In this document: positions 10,297 through 18,908 of the stretch, piece by piece | How positions within the stretch are numbered: position 1 is the first letter of the stretch | Layout: each line of letters opens with the position of its first letter | DNA from: Methyloversatilis universalis | GTDB taxonomy: Bacteria > Pseudomonadota > Gammaproteobacteria > Methylococcales > Methylococcaceae | Length of the DNA stretch: 64,000 nt | Direction: 5' to 3' | NCBI GenBank assembly: GCA_020723665.1 | Contig: DYIL01000001.1 | Location: forward strand, 186,001 to 250,000 | Notes under the pieces: generated by a model | What the model saw: the letters and a program-made list of their open reading frames with translations, nothing else | What the model was told of the DNA's origin: nothing | The model's database searches: none | Made by a program: the position numbers and the translations under genes

Positions 10297-10962
10297 TCAA
10301 TCCATTATGGCAGCACGAGCCGGAATGGCATCGGAATCGTCGGAACCATCATCGGCGATGACCGCCTCCGCTTCCGAACCCTCTACATTCGTACCCTCCG
10401 GGGTGTCACCGGTAGCCTCGCGAACCTCCGCCTCCTTTCCTCGCTTTCCCGCTGACGCCCGGGCCCGGCGTTCGATCGCCACGATGCGACGGCCGAGGCG
10501 CAGAAGCCGTTGCTGCCATTGATAGACTCCATCCGATCGCTGCTTATTGCTCAACACCCCGCACAACCACAGCGCATCCAGGGAGATCATCAACTCATCC
10601 ATCTTCTGCAGCAGGGCCACGAATTGCGCCACCTGCGGAGACACGATGCGGACCTCCACCTGCTCCGGGTGGGTATACCGCGGCAGCGAGGTAATGCCGT
10701 TGTCCTCACGGACTTTATCGATTCGGGCTTTTTCGTTCTGAAGATCCTTGGCGCAATCCCCGATCATGGCGCCGACCACGCTCTCGATCTCGTCGATCTC
10801 GTGGTCGTCACCGATGATGCGCAGAATGACATCGATCGCATAAAGAGCGCTGACGACCCTTGGGAATTCGCGCTCGAAGACCCGTTGGGCCTGTTCGCTC
10901 TGGATGATGATGCGACGGTCGAAAGCGGGGCGACTATACGCGCGGTTTCTTGCTTCTGCCAT
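10297..10962 (-). CDS. AcaB/DUF1845-family regulator-like protein
   Basis: MAEARNRAYSRPAFDRRIIIQSEQAQRVFEREFPRVVSALYAIDVILRIIGDDHE; product start taken at internal Met (10962). Confidence 0.6.
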   Translation of the reverse strand: MAEARNRAYSRPAFDRRIIIQSEQAQRVFEREFPRVVSALYAIDVILRIIGDDHEIDEIESVVGAMIGDCAKDLQNEKARIDKVREDNGITSLPRYTHPEQVEVRIVSPQVAQFVALLQKMDELMISLDALWLCGVLSNKQRSDGVYQWQQRLLRLGRRIVAIERRARASAGKRGKEAEVREATGDTPEGTNVEGSEAEAVIADDGSDDSDAIPARAAIMD

Positions 10963-11201
10963 GGTATAAGCCTCGAAGTGAGTGTTGGGGTCGCCCGCGA
11001 TACTATCCCAAGCCAACGGGATACGAACTCGAAAAAGATGCCGGAAAAACAGCATCTTTCAAACCTTGCAGAACAAAGAAATATGGTACATATGGAGGCG
11101 ATTTTGATGGCCTGAGATTCTCCGGCGATCAGAACTCCCAAGGTATCCATACAGATGCCAGGGAGCGCAAGCTGGGCGCTCATAGAAAAACAGCCTTTTT
11201 C

Positions 11202-11325
11202 CAACAACCCTTTCCAGGGGATGCACACATCCCCGAAAGGGTTCATGCATGCTCCCCGGAAAACCAGCGAACCGCACGCGCTGGTGGCTTCAGTCCATTT
11301 TCCCGAGTGCGGCGGGGGGAGCATG
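11202..11325 (+). promoter_or_regulatory. structured leader L1 (ssb)
   Basis: A GGGGATGCA (11217-11225); B CATGCTCCCC (11248-11257) perfectly complementary (10 bp) to C GGGGAGCATG (11316-11325) covering SD and AUG. Also hairpin AACCCTTTccaGGGGATGcacaCATCCCCgAAAGGGTT. Confidence 0.75.
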
Positions 11326-11826
11326 AGCATGTTGAACAAAGCCCACATCATCGGCCGCCTGGGCCGCGATCCTGAGGTTCGGTACACCCAGGACGGGACT
11401 TGTATCGCCAATCTCGCGATCGCCACGTCCGAGTCTCACAAGGACAGGAACACGGGCGAGCGCAAGGAATCCACCGAATGGCACCGGGTCGTCCTGTTTG
11501 GACGACTGGGTGAAATTGCCGGCGAATATCTCAAGAAAGGTTCGCTCGTCTACCTGGAAGGTCGACTGCGGACCCGGAAATGGCAGAACAAGGATGGGCA
11601 AGACCAGTACACGATGGAAATCGTCGGTTCCGAAATGAAAATGCTCGGTAGCCGCTCGGATTCCAAGGAGGCTGTCCAGTCCGCAAGTTCCGGCCGGAAC
11701 GGGGGCGGCGGTTTTACGCCGATGCCGACGGACGAAGGTTCCGACTTCGAAGACGACGATATTCCCTTCATCGCCGCTTTTGCCGTGAAACGCAACCCAT
11801 TCGGCCGTTCCACACCGGCCCTCTGA
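11323..11826 (+). CDS. ssb: single-stranded DNA-binding protein
   Basis: [72 protein letters not shown]-terminal tip is non-canonical. Confidence 0.93.
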   Translation: MSMLNKAHIIGRLGRDPEVRYTQDGTCIANLAIATSESHKDRNTGERKESTEWHRVVLFGRLGEIAGEYLKKGSLVYLEGRLRTRKWQNKDGQDQYTMEIVGSEMKMLGSRSDSKEAVQSASSGRNGGGGFTPMPTDEGSDFEDDDIPFIAAFAVKRNPFGRSTPAL

Positions 11827-11889
11827 AACCGATCACGCCGTTGACCTGACTGGCCGAGGGGTCAGTGGAATCAACGACCGCTCCATTAG

Positions 11890-11953
11890 CCCAAACCGGG
11901 GACATCACCGCCCCGCTGGGGCCATGGTGTCCCCTCACCGGAGGTACACCATG
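11890..11953 (+). promoter_or_regulatory. structured leader L2 (bet)
   Basis: A GGGGACA (11898-11904) / B TGTCCCC (11928-11934); B ATGGTGT (11924-11930) / C ACACCAT (11946-11952). Confidence 0.75.
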
Positions 11954-12853
11954 AACAACAAGCTGATCCAGAAATTCGCCGAGCGCTTTTCCGTCGACCA
12001 GACCAAGGTCGTGGAAATCCTCAAGGCGACCGCGTTCAAGCAGAAAGCCGGCTCCGCGCCGGTCACCGACGAACAGATGATGGCCTTGCTGATCGTCGCC
12101 GATCAATATGGGCTGAACCCGTTCACCCGCGAAATCTACGCCTTCCCGGACAAGCAGAACGGGATCGTGCCGGTGGTCGGGGTGGATGGGTGGTCCAGGA
12201 TCATCAACCAGCATCCGGACTTCGACGGCATGGAATTCCGGCCGTCGGACAACATCGTCGAAATTGCAGGCGCAAAGCCCTGTCCCGAATGGATGGAGTG
12301 CCTCATGTACCGCAAGGACCGAGCCCACCCCACGGCGATTCGCGAGTACCTCGATGAAGTCTACCGCGAACCCTTCACGGGCACCAAGGACGGCCGCAGC
12401 TACACCGTCCCCGGTCCCTGGCAAACGCATACCAAGCGATTCCTGCGCCACAAGACGATGATCCAGGCCGCGCGCCTGGTGTTCGGCTTCGTCGGCATTT
12501 ACGACCAGGACGAAGCCGAGCGCATCCTCGAAGGCCAATCCGAGGTCGTAGCGTCGGGAACGGAGCTCGCGCCCTATCCGAGCGGCGAGCCGAGCCAGGA
12601 AGCCCAGCGCAAGACTCGGCAATTGATTGCGAGGGCCGAAAAGGCCGGCGCCTGGCAAGCCGCCTTGGACTATGCCGCCGAGCACTTCTCTGGTCTAGAT
12701 CTGGCCTATGTGACCCACGAAATCACAAAGGCCAGAAAGGCGCGGCAAGCCGGCGATCCCAGGCCGGCCCAGGCGGACCCGCCCGTCCTACCTGGAAAGG
12801 AAGCGCCGGCCGAAGCCAAAGAAGCGCTTCGCGGCGAACCCGTCGAAGCCTGA
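11951..12853 (+). CDS. bet: Bet/RecT-superfamily single-strand annealing protein
   Basis: MNNKLIQKFAERFSVDQTKVVEILKATAFKQ...DEQMMALLIVADQYGLNPFTREIYAFPDK...VVGVDGWSRIINQHPDFDGMEF. Confidence 0.92.
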   Translation: MNNKLIQKFAERFSVDQTKVVEILKATAFKQKAGSAPVTDEQMMALLIVADQYGLNPFTREIYAFPDKQNGIVPVVGVDGWSRIINQHPDFDGMEFRPSDNIVEIAGAKPCPEWMECLMYRKDRAHPTAIREYLDEVYREPFTGTKDGRSYTVPGPWQTHTKRFLRHKTMIQAARLVFGFVGIYDQDEAERILEGQSEVVASGTELAPYPSGEPSQEAQRKTRQLIARAEKAGAWQAALDYAAEHFSGLDLAYVTHEITKARKARQAGDPRPAQADPPVLPGKEAPAEAKEALRGEPVEA

Positions 12854-12865
12854 GCCGAATAATCT

Positions 12866-12941
12866 CAACGCCACCGGGGCGCCAGGAATCGCCCCAGGGG
12901 AGATCCATCATGGCGCCCCTTCATTTCAGGAGGACGCCATG
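12866..12941 (+). promoter_or_regulatory. structured leader L3
   Basis: A GGGGCGCCA (12876-12884) / B TGGCGCCCC (12911-12919); CATGGCG (12909-12915) / CGCCATG (12935-12941, includes AUG). Confidence 0.78.
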
Positions 12942-13262
12942 CACCCTGACACCCTTACGAAATCGCCCAACCAGGTGCCGCTCCACACGGACTGGGCGCG
13001 CTACGAAACGCCCGCCGTGGTGCGCAAGCACGGACGGCAATTCCTGGAGCGCTTCTGGGCACCCCAGGAAGGCGAGCCCCACGCGCTCAGCTTCGAGCGG
13101 ATCGCCGAATCCTACGGCGCTCGCATCGAGGAGTCCGAAGACGTGACGCTCCTGTTCTTCGAAGACGCCGACCAGGCGGCGGCCTGCGCCCGCAAGCTTC
13201 GTGAGTCGGGAGAAGCCCTGTCCATTGCCGCACAACTCCGCGTGCAAAGGAGGGCGGCATGA
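12939..13262 (+). CDS. hypothetical protein (107 aa), coupled to downstream exonuclease
   Basis: Starts after a structured leader with SD; stop overlaps the exonuclease start. Confidence 0.7.
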   Translation: MHPDTLTKSPNQVPLHTDWARYETPAVVRKHGRQFLERFWAPQEGEPHALSFERIAESYGARIEESEDVTLLFFEDADQAAACARKLRESGEALSIAAQLRVQRRAA

Positions 13263-14257
13263 AAATCGTGGATCTGAAGCAACGCACTCCGGAATGGCAC
13301 GTCTGGCGTAACGCGGGCGTGACGGCATCCGAAACGCCGATCCTGATGGGTTCGCCCTACAAAACGCCGTGGAGACTCTGGGCGGAAAAGCGCGGCCTGG
13401 TGCTCGCGGAAGATCTCTCGGGCAATCCCCACGTCCAGCGGGGTATCCGGGAAGAACCGGAAGCGCGCCGGCGTTTCGAGGATCGCCACGGCGTCCTGCT
13501 GCTGCCGATCTGTGCCGAATCGACGGATGAACCGATCCTTCGGGCCAGCTTCGACGGTCTGACCGACGACGGCCGGCCGGTCGAACTCAAGGCCCCCACG
13601 GCTGCGAAATTCCGGGACGCGGTGGAGAACGGTCAAGGGTCGGAGCTGTACCAGCGCTATTACGCGCAGCTCCAGACCCAGATCTACGTGTCCGAATCCG
13701 ACCTGGGGTATTTCGCCCTGCATTGCGGCGAGGCGTTTCTGGATCTCGAGGTCCCCCGGGACGACGACTACATCGCCCGCCTGGTGGAGACCGCCCGAAC
13801 CTTTTGGGCGTACGTCAAAACCGGGAAGGAGCCTCCCTTGGATCCGGAGCGCGACCTGTACGTCCCGAGTGGAAGCGACCTGGACACCTGGTTTCGTCTG
13901 GCCGCCGAATATCGGCAGTTCGACGAGAAGCGGGCCGGCTATACGGCGGAGGCCAAGGCCCTCGAGAAAAAGCTGGCCGAACTGGAGGCGCAGTTCCTGA
14001 AGATGATGGGCGAGTTCACGCTCGCGGAATCCTCGGGCATCCGGATCAGCCGCTATCTCCAGCAGGGCTCGGTCGATTACAAGTCCGCCCTCCAGGCATT
14101 TCAGCCGGAGGTGACCGAGAGCGAACTGGAGCGATTCCGGAAGAAACCCTCGGAACGGGTCCGCATCACCATCCGAGCGGAAGAAGACCGCCGAACCGAA
14201 GTCCCGTTCGAGCCCGAAGCCTTGAAAAAGGCGGCCGGGATCGACGCTTGGTTCTGA
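13259..14257 (+). CDS. YqaJ/lambda-type exonuclease
   Basis: MKIVDLKQRTPEWHVWRNAGVTASETPILMGSPYKTPWRLWAEKRGL; DGRPVELKAPT catalytic region. Confidence 0.9.
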   Translation: MKIVDLKQRTPEWHVWRNAGVTASETPILMGSPYKTPWRLWAEKRGLVLAEDLSGNPHVQRGIREEPEARRRFEDRHGVLLLPICAESTDEPILRASFDGLTDDGRPVELKAPTAAKFRDAVENGQGSELYQRYYAQLQTQIYVSESDLGYFALHCGEAFLDLEVPRDDDYIARLVETARTFWAYVKTGKEPPLDPERDLYVPSGSDLDTWFRLAAEYRQFDEKRAGYTAEAKALEKKLAELEAQFLKMMGEFTLAESSGIRISRYLQQGSVDYKSALQAFQPEVTESELERFRKKPSERVRITIRAEEDRRTEVPFEPEALKKAAGIDAWF

Positions 14258-14271
14258 CGTTCAACCTCACT

Positions 14272-14342
14272 CAACCCGGAAGGGGCGCCGTCATCGCCCC
14301 CGGGCCGTGATGCGCCTCTCCTTATTTGGAAGGTGCCTCATG
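14272..14342 (+). promoter_or_regulatory. structured leader L4
   Basis: CAACCCGGAAGGGGCGCC...GCCCCCGGGC...GATGCGCCTCTCCTT...GGAAGGTGCCTCATG; A/B GGGGCGC/GCGCCTC (one G-U). Confidence 0.65.
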
Positions 14343-14903
14343 AACTATCAAGACTATCAATCGGCGCGGCGGGGCGGTCTGATCCCGGCCCAGGTCGCCC
14401 TGAACAGGGCTCGCCGGAGCCAACAACTGGACGAGCTCACCGAACGGCTGCAATTCGCATGGCTCCTGAAATACGGCCAGTGCGACGAAGCCGCTTGGGA
14501 ACAGGATGGATTCGACCTACGCGCGAAAGTCGTCGACGACGAGGACGGATGGTTGAGGGTCGGAATCGACGTGTACGGCAGGTTCAGCGACCGATGGCGA
14601 GCCAGCGCCGTTCGTCACTGGATGGGTGACCGCCGGTCCTACCAGTGGTTCGTACCCGCCCATCCCGAGCATCGCCACGAGCGCTACCGCAGGGCGTGCG
14701 ATTACGGCCACGGCTGGAGTTATGTCGGCATCCGAGTCATTGCCTCCAAGGCCGGTGTGCCCCTGGGCGAGACGACCCTCTGGGGCATCGAGTCCGATTC
14801 GGACATCGAATTCTTTACCGAGACCGTCCTGGATTTCGGCGAAGACGCGATCGCGAAGGCACAAGCCAAGCTACGCGGGCTGTGCGGAGGAAACTGCCAA
14901 TGA
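14340..14903 (+). CDS. hypothetical ICE protein
   Basis: MNYQDYQSARRGGLIPAQVALNRARR...; preceded by leader and SD (GGAAGG). Confidence 0.65.
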   Translation: MNYQDYQSARRGGLIPAQVALNRARRSQQLDELTERLQFAWLLKYGQCDEAAWEQDGFDLRAKVVDDEDGWLRVGIDVYGRFSDRWRASAVRHWMGDRRSYQWFVPAHPEHRHERYRRACDYGHGWSYVGIRVIASKAGVPLGETTLWGIESDSDIEFFTETVLDFGEDAIAKAQAKLRGLCGGNCQ

Positions 14904-15115
14904 GTAAGCGGGGCAACCGTGAAACGGAAGGACGCACGGGTTCACCTGCGCATCCGATCGACGGTTATCACGGCGGCCGTAAGGCCTTCACCAGACTGCT
15001 GGCGGAAAACCGGGTTTCCCGCACGGCCGCCAACGAGGACTGGATATCGGGCAGAAAAGCCCGAGAGAACGGCGTGGGTTGTACTTGCCATCCATGCAGA
15101 GGCCCCACCTCCTGA
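14900..15115 (+). CDS. small hypothetical protein (71 aa)
   Basis: ATGA overlap with upstream ORF; C-terminal CTCHPC. Confidence 0.4.
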   Translation: MSKRGNRETEGRTGSPAHPIDGYHGGRKAFTRLLAENRVSRTAANEDWISGRKARENGVGCTCHPCRGPTS

Positions 15116-15123
15116 CGAAATTC

Positions 15124-15147
15124 GCCCCAACTTCGGTTGGGGCTTTT
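15124..15147 (+). terminator. Rho-independent terminator-like hairpin
   Basis: GCCCCAAcTTCGgTTGGGGCTTTT. Confidence 0.7.
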
Positions 15148-15320
15148 CCACTGGCCTTGCCGAATGCGAGACCAATGGAAAAGCCAGTTATTTCGGTGCC
15201 TTCGATGTTGAAGCGCTGAAATCCTGCCTCGTGCAGGCGTTCCGTCTACGGGCGGCGGGGAAGTCACCCTTCTTCGTGCCGGGTGCGTCAAACCCGGAGT
15301 TCGCGGCCGCAAGGCTCTGT

Positions 15321-15399
15321 CAGCAACCCATCCAGGGGAGATACATCCCCGAGTGGGGAACGTATCTCCCCTGTTTTTTTCAGAGGAGATACGACCATG
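15321..15399 (+). promoter_or_regulatory. structured leader L5 (terminator-like attenuator + RBS sequesterer)
   Basis: A CAGGGGAGATAC (15333-15344) / B GTATCTCCCCTG (15362-15373) perfect 12 bp followed by T7; B GTATCTCC / C GGAGATAC (15385-15392). Confidence 0.82.
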
Positions 15400-15684
15400 A
15401 AACGAAGCGACACCCTCTTTTCCAGAAGAGCTGCCCGCGTGGCCGCCGAGGATCAGATCCTCGAGATGGCCTCGCTCAAACCCGCCACGGTCGCGGGCGC
15501 GCTGGTTCAGCATCCGGATATTTTCCGGGAGTTGAATGACGACATGGCCAGGACCCTCGTCCTGTCCCTGATCGACCGAGGTCAAGCGGAAATACTCCGC
15601 CAAATCCTGGGGCTGAAGACCATCGGCCGACGCAAGGCCGCCCTGCTCGCCGAGTTACTCCTGCGGAATGCGTTCCGCGAGTAG
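15397..15684 (+). CDS. hypothetical protein (95 aa)
   Basis: MKRSDTLFSRRAARVAAEDQILEMASLKP...; leader plus SD AGGAG. Confidence 0.65.
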   Translation: MKRSDTLFSRRAARVAAEDQILEMASLKPATVAGALVQHPDIFRELNDDMARTLVLSLIDRGQAEILRQILGLKTIGRRKAALLAELLLRNAFRE

Positions 15685-15864
15685 AACGGCTTGCAGCAAG
15701 CGGGAAGCGGGACCCTCGTCCTCTTCCCGCCAGGCCGATGCCGCCTTCTCCAGGGCGGCATTGTGCTCCCCGATCGTGCGGGGCGGCTTCAGGACGCCGG
15801 TCATGGCCCGAAAGGCCTTGAGTTCGTCTGGCGTCAATCTGAGGTGATTTCCCATTTTGATCAT
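15655..15864 (-). CDS. small hypothetical protein (69 aa)
   Basis: MIKMGNHLRLTPDELKAFRAMTGVLKPPRTIGEHNAALEKAASAW...; overlaps 3' end of the convergent gene. Confidence 0.45.
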   Translation of the reverse strand: MIKMGNHLRLTPDELKAFRAMTGVLKPPRTIGEHNAALEKAASAWREEDEGPASRLLQAVLLAERIPQE

Positions 15865-15920
15865 CGATGGCTCCTGATGCGGTGTCCGATAGTCACATCG
15901 TACCGCGGAGTCTTTGTTTA

Positions 15921-16001
15921 GCAACCCCGACGGGGAGGTTCACGCCCCCGGGGAGTCGTGCGCCTTCTCTTTGGGTGAAACCCTGAATAGGAGGCGTTAT
16001 G
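15921..16001 (+). promoter_or_regulatory. structured leader L6 (CobS-like gene)
   Basis: GCAACCCCGACGGGGAGGTTCACGCCCCCGGGGAGTCGTGCGCCTTCTC...AGGAGGCGTTATG; B CGCCTTCT nearly complementary to AGGAGGCG. Confidence 0.6.
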
Positions 16002-16943
16002 TACCAAGCCTTTTCCATCGCTCAAGTGTTCGGCATTCCGGCACCGGCCAGGATGACCGTCGAAGGCTTCGCCGACGACACCCATCCCCGGATTCCGGTC
16101 CGACGGGACTACGTGTTCCGCAAGGAGCCTCTGCGGGATGTCCTGGCATTCCTCGGCAATCCCCACGGCGATGGTCTGTACGTCACCGGCCCGACCGGAT
16201 CCGGCAAGACCTCGCTGATCGCGCAGATCGCGGCACGGCTGAACTGGCCGGTGCACGCGGTGACCTGCCACGGCAGGCTGGAACTAAACGATCTGATCGG
16301 CCAGTTCACCCTGATCAACGGGAGCATGCAGTTCGTGCACGGCCCCTTGTCCCAGTCCGTTCGGGACGGGCATGTCCTGATCCTGAACGAGATCGATCTC
16401 ATGGACCCGTCCGAACTGGCGGGGCTCAACGACATCCTCGAGGGGCAACCCTTGGTGATCCCGCAGAACGGCGGCGAAGTGATTCGTCCGCACCCGAAGT
16501 TCCGCCTGGTCGCCACCGGCAACAGCGCCGGTGCAGGCGATCCCAGCGGGTTGTATCAGGGCGTGCTGCGGCAGAACCTGGCCTTCCTGGACCGGTTCCG
16601 GCTGATCGAAATCGGCTATCCGGAACCGGAATTGGAAGACGCTGTGCTGGCGAAGACCGTTCCGGCCATACCAACGGCCATCCGGGAGAAGATGATTCGT
16701 GTCGCCAACGAGGTGCGCAAGCTCTTCGTCGGCGGCGATGAGGGGCCCGGGATGCTCAGCGTCACGATGTCCACCCGCGGACTCCTCCGCTGGGCTTCGC
16801 TGACGGTGGCGTTCAAGGGCGCTCCCAATGCCCTGGAATATGCCCTGGACAGGGCCCTGACCTTGCGGGCCGAGCCTGAACAACGGCTGGCGATCCACCG
16901 GATTGCCGCCGACGTGTTCGGCGACGACTGGAGAGGTGCGTGA
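15999..16943 (+). CDS. CobS/MoxR-like AAA+ ATPase
   Basis: LYVTGPTGSGKTSLIAQIAARLNWPVHAVTCHGRLELNDLIGQF...VLILNEIDLMDPSELAGLNDILEGQ...RLVATGNSAGAGD. Confidence 0.88.
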   Translation: MYQAFSIAQVFGIPAPARMTVEGFADDTHPRIPVRRDYVFRKEPLRDVLAFLGNPHGDGLYVTGPTGSGKTSLIAQIAARLNWPVHAVTCHGRLELNDLIGQFTLINGSMQFVHGPLSQSVRDGHVLILNEIDLMDPSELAGLNDILEGQPLVIPQNGGEVIRPHPKFRLVATGNSAGAGDPSGLYQGVLRQNLAFLDRFRLIEIGYPEPELEDAVLAKTVPAIPTAIREKMIRVANEVRKLFVGGDEGPGMLSVTMSTRGLLRWASLTVAFKGAPNALEYALDRALTLRAEPEQRLAIHRIAADVFGDDWRGA

Positions 16944-17686
16944 TGGAGGAGTATGACCTCTACCGCTTCACCCATCCGGACGGTTCCAGCAAGGATTGGG
17001 CAATCCGGCGCAATGCCGATGGCCGCATCACGACACGCTGGGGACGCACCGGTCCAACACTTCCACAAGTCGGTACCCGCCATCAGGACAAGACCGCCCT
17101 GGAAAACGCCAAGCGGCGGAAGGGGTACATCCATGTCGGCAAGGTGCTGATCGATGACCATGGCAGAATCCAGTCCTTCGGGAACGACGTCCAGGACGAG
17201 CCTGCGCCAAGCCAACCTGCGGCGCGGAAAGAAGCGCTCTACTGGCGCATCAAGATCGGAGGATCGGCCACGCGAGAACAGTTGCTCGAATGGGGCAAAG
17301 CGGTAACCGGTGCGGCGAACCGGCTGGGTACGGCGTTCGGACTCGATTGCAGCGAGCGCGCCAATTTCGAGCCAGGTGCCATCGCCCACTGGCGCATTCC
17401 GGGGACCGGAGCATCCGGGGCGGGCCAAATCGGGCTTGACCAAGGGGTTATCCCGCTCCTAATCCTGATGACGATGAAGAGGTTGGCACCCGATGACGTA
17501 AGTGTCTCGCTTGCCACCGAGGACGGCGTCGAAATCGGGACCGATCTCAGAAAGGAAATCCAGGTGCTGGAAGGGTTCGGCACTGATCTCGAAAGCGTCA
17601 GGCCCATGGCCGAAGCGCTCGGGTTGCTTCCGCCGCGCATCAATCTGGCGGAAGCGATTCAGACGAATCAGGACTGCTGGTTCTGA
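16940..17686 (+). CDS. WGR-domain protein
   Basis: DLYRFTHPDGSSKDWAIRRNADGRITTRWGRTGPTLPQVGTRHQDKTALENAKRRKGYIHVG; overlaps upstream AAA+ stop. Confidence 0.8.
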   Translation: MMEEYDLYRFTHPDGSSKDWAIRRNADGRITTRWGRTGPTLPQVGTRHQDKTALENAKRRKGYIHVGKVLIDDHGRIQSFGNDVQDEPAPSQPAARKEALYWRIKIGGSATREQLLEWGKAVTGAANRLGTAFGLDCSERANFEPGAIAHWRIPGTGASGAGQIGLDQGVIPLLILMTMKRLAPDDVSVSLATEDGVEIGTDLRKEIQVLEGFGTDLESVRPMAEALGLLPPRINLAEAIQTNQDCWF

Positions 17687-17698
17687 ATTCTTTTTTTC

Positions 17699-17766
17699 AC
17701 CCCGAAGGGGCGCATCATTCGCCCTCGGGGCAGAGTGCGCCCCTCTCTTTTGGAGGACGCACCATG
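17699..17766 (+). promoter_or_regulatory. structured leader L7 (DUF3150 gene)
   Basis: A GGGGCGCA (17707-17714) / B TGCGCCCC (17736-17743); B GTGCG / C CGCAC next to GGAGGA. Confidence 0.75.
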
Positions 17767-18825
17767 AAAGAAACCACAATGATTCTCGACCGCCTGCGGG
17801 TGGTCAAAATCGACGCCCATATCTGGGGCGGTCGCAAGAAGCTCCGCAAGGAGGATCTGATCCTCGCTGACGGCAGCGTGCTACCGCCCGAAGATCTGGC
17901 TTCGCTGGGTTCGAAGAAGATCGCCGATCCCCAAGAGCTCTCGGTCTTCAATCGCCTCAAGAAGGAGGCCGAACGGATCTGTCTCAAGGTAGGCACGCGC
18001 TTTCTGGGCGGCTTTGCCGTTCCGGAAGGCTCGATCGACTCGATCTGGTCCGAACTGGAGCGGATCGCCCTGAGCTTCCGTGCGGCCCGGGACGACTTCC
18101 TGTCCCGTTACGACGAGGCCGTCGAAGGCTGGGTGGCCAAACACCCCGAATTCGCCATGGCCATCCGCAAGGCGGTCGATCCTGTCGAGGTCGTCGCCGC
18201 GGGCCTCAGGTTCGATTACGTCATCTTCAGGGTTTCGCACCCGGAGAAGACGGAAACCGGAGATACGGCGGATTCGTCTTCTCCGCTCGACCGCAAGGTC
18301 GGCTCGCTGAGCGAAAACCTGTTTCGGGAAATCGCCCAAGAGGCCAACGATCTGGTCGAAAGCTCCCTGTTGGGACGCCAGGCCGTGACCCGTAAGGCGC
18401 TGAGTCCCCTCAAAAGGATGCGCGACAAGCTGGATGGGCTGGCGTTTTTGGACCACCGCGTCCAGCCGGTTGTGGCGACCCTTGATGAGTTGTTGTCACG
18501 CGCGCCGAAAACTGGCGCGCTGGACGGCCGGTATCTCAACGAGATGATCGCGACCGCCCTGTTGCTGTCCGATCCCGACAAGATCAAGCGGCACGGGGAA
18601 GGGCTGTTACAGATAGAAGGTCTGATACTACCGCAGATCGGAGATGGCTCGGCCTTTGAGGAGGCGGTGGAATCCCTGAACGACGAGGTTGCCGTTGACC
18701 CATCCGAAGACGACTGGCTCGACGAACCCGATGTCTTCGGGGAGCTCCCCCTTGGAGATCCGGAACACGCGGACGCCTCCGAAGATCAGGCGGTTTTGAC
18801 GGACGATCTCGGAGCCTGGTTCTGA
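17764..18825 (+). CDS. DUF3150-like protein
   Basis: ILDRLRVVKIDAHIWGGRKKLRKEDLIL...LGSKKIADPQELSVFNRLKKEAERICLKVGTRFLGGFAVPE; sits between CobS-like and CobT-like genes. Confidence 0.75.
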   Translation: MKETTMILDRLRVVKIDAHIWGGRKKLRKEDLILADGSVLPPEDLASLGSKKIADPQELSVFNRLKKEAERICLKVGTRFLGGFAVPEGSIDSIWSELERIALSFRAARDDFLSRYDEAVEGWVAKHPEFAMAIRKAVDPVEVVAAGLRFDYVIFRVSHPEKTETGDTADSSSPLDRKVGSLSENLFREIAQEANDLVESSLLGRQAVTRKALSPLKRMRDKLDGLAFLDHRVQPVVATLDELLSRAPKTGALDGRYLNEMIATALLLSDPDKIKRHGEGLLQIEGLILPQIGDGSAFEEAVESLNDEVAVDPSEDDWLDEPDVFGELPLGDPEHADASEDQAVLTDDLGAWF

Positions 18826-18831
18826 ATGTAT

Positions 18832-18908
18832 CAACCCTGGCGGGGTGGCCATCCTACCCCGGTCGGGACTGGACCGCGCCCCGCCTGCCATGTTTGGAGG
18901 CAACTATG
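18832..18908 (+). promoter_or_regulatory. structured leader L8
   Basis: CAACCCTGGCGGGG...; A GGCGGGG (18839-18845) / B CCCCGCC (18879-18885). Confidence 0.6.

Noticed and set aside
10237-11115. Plus-strand ORFs over the AcaB-like gene
   Set aside because: Minus-strand product (AcaB/DUF1845-like) is more convincing.
11768-12685. 305-aa minus-strand ORF
   Set aside because: Antisense to bet; no recognisable motifs.
15914-16741. 275-aa plus-strand ORF
   Set aside because: Out-of-frame shadow of the CobS-like ATPase at 15999; low-complexity Arg/Gly/Pro-rich translation.
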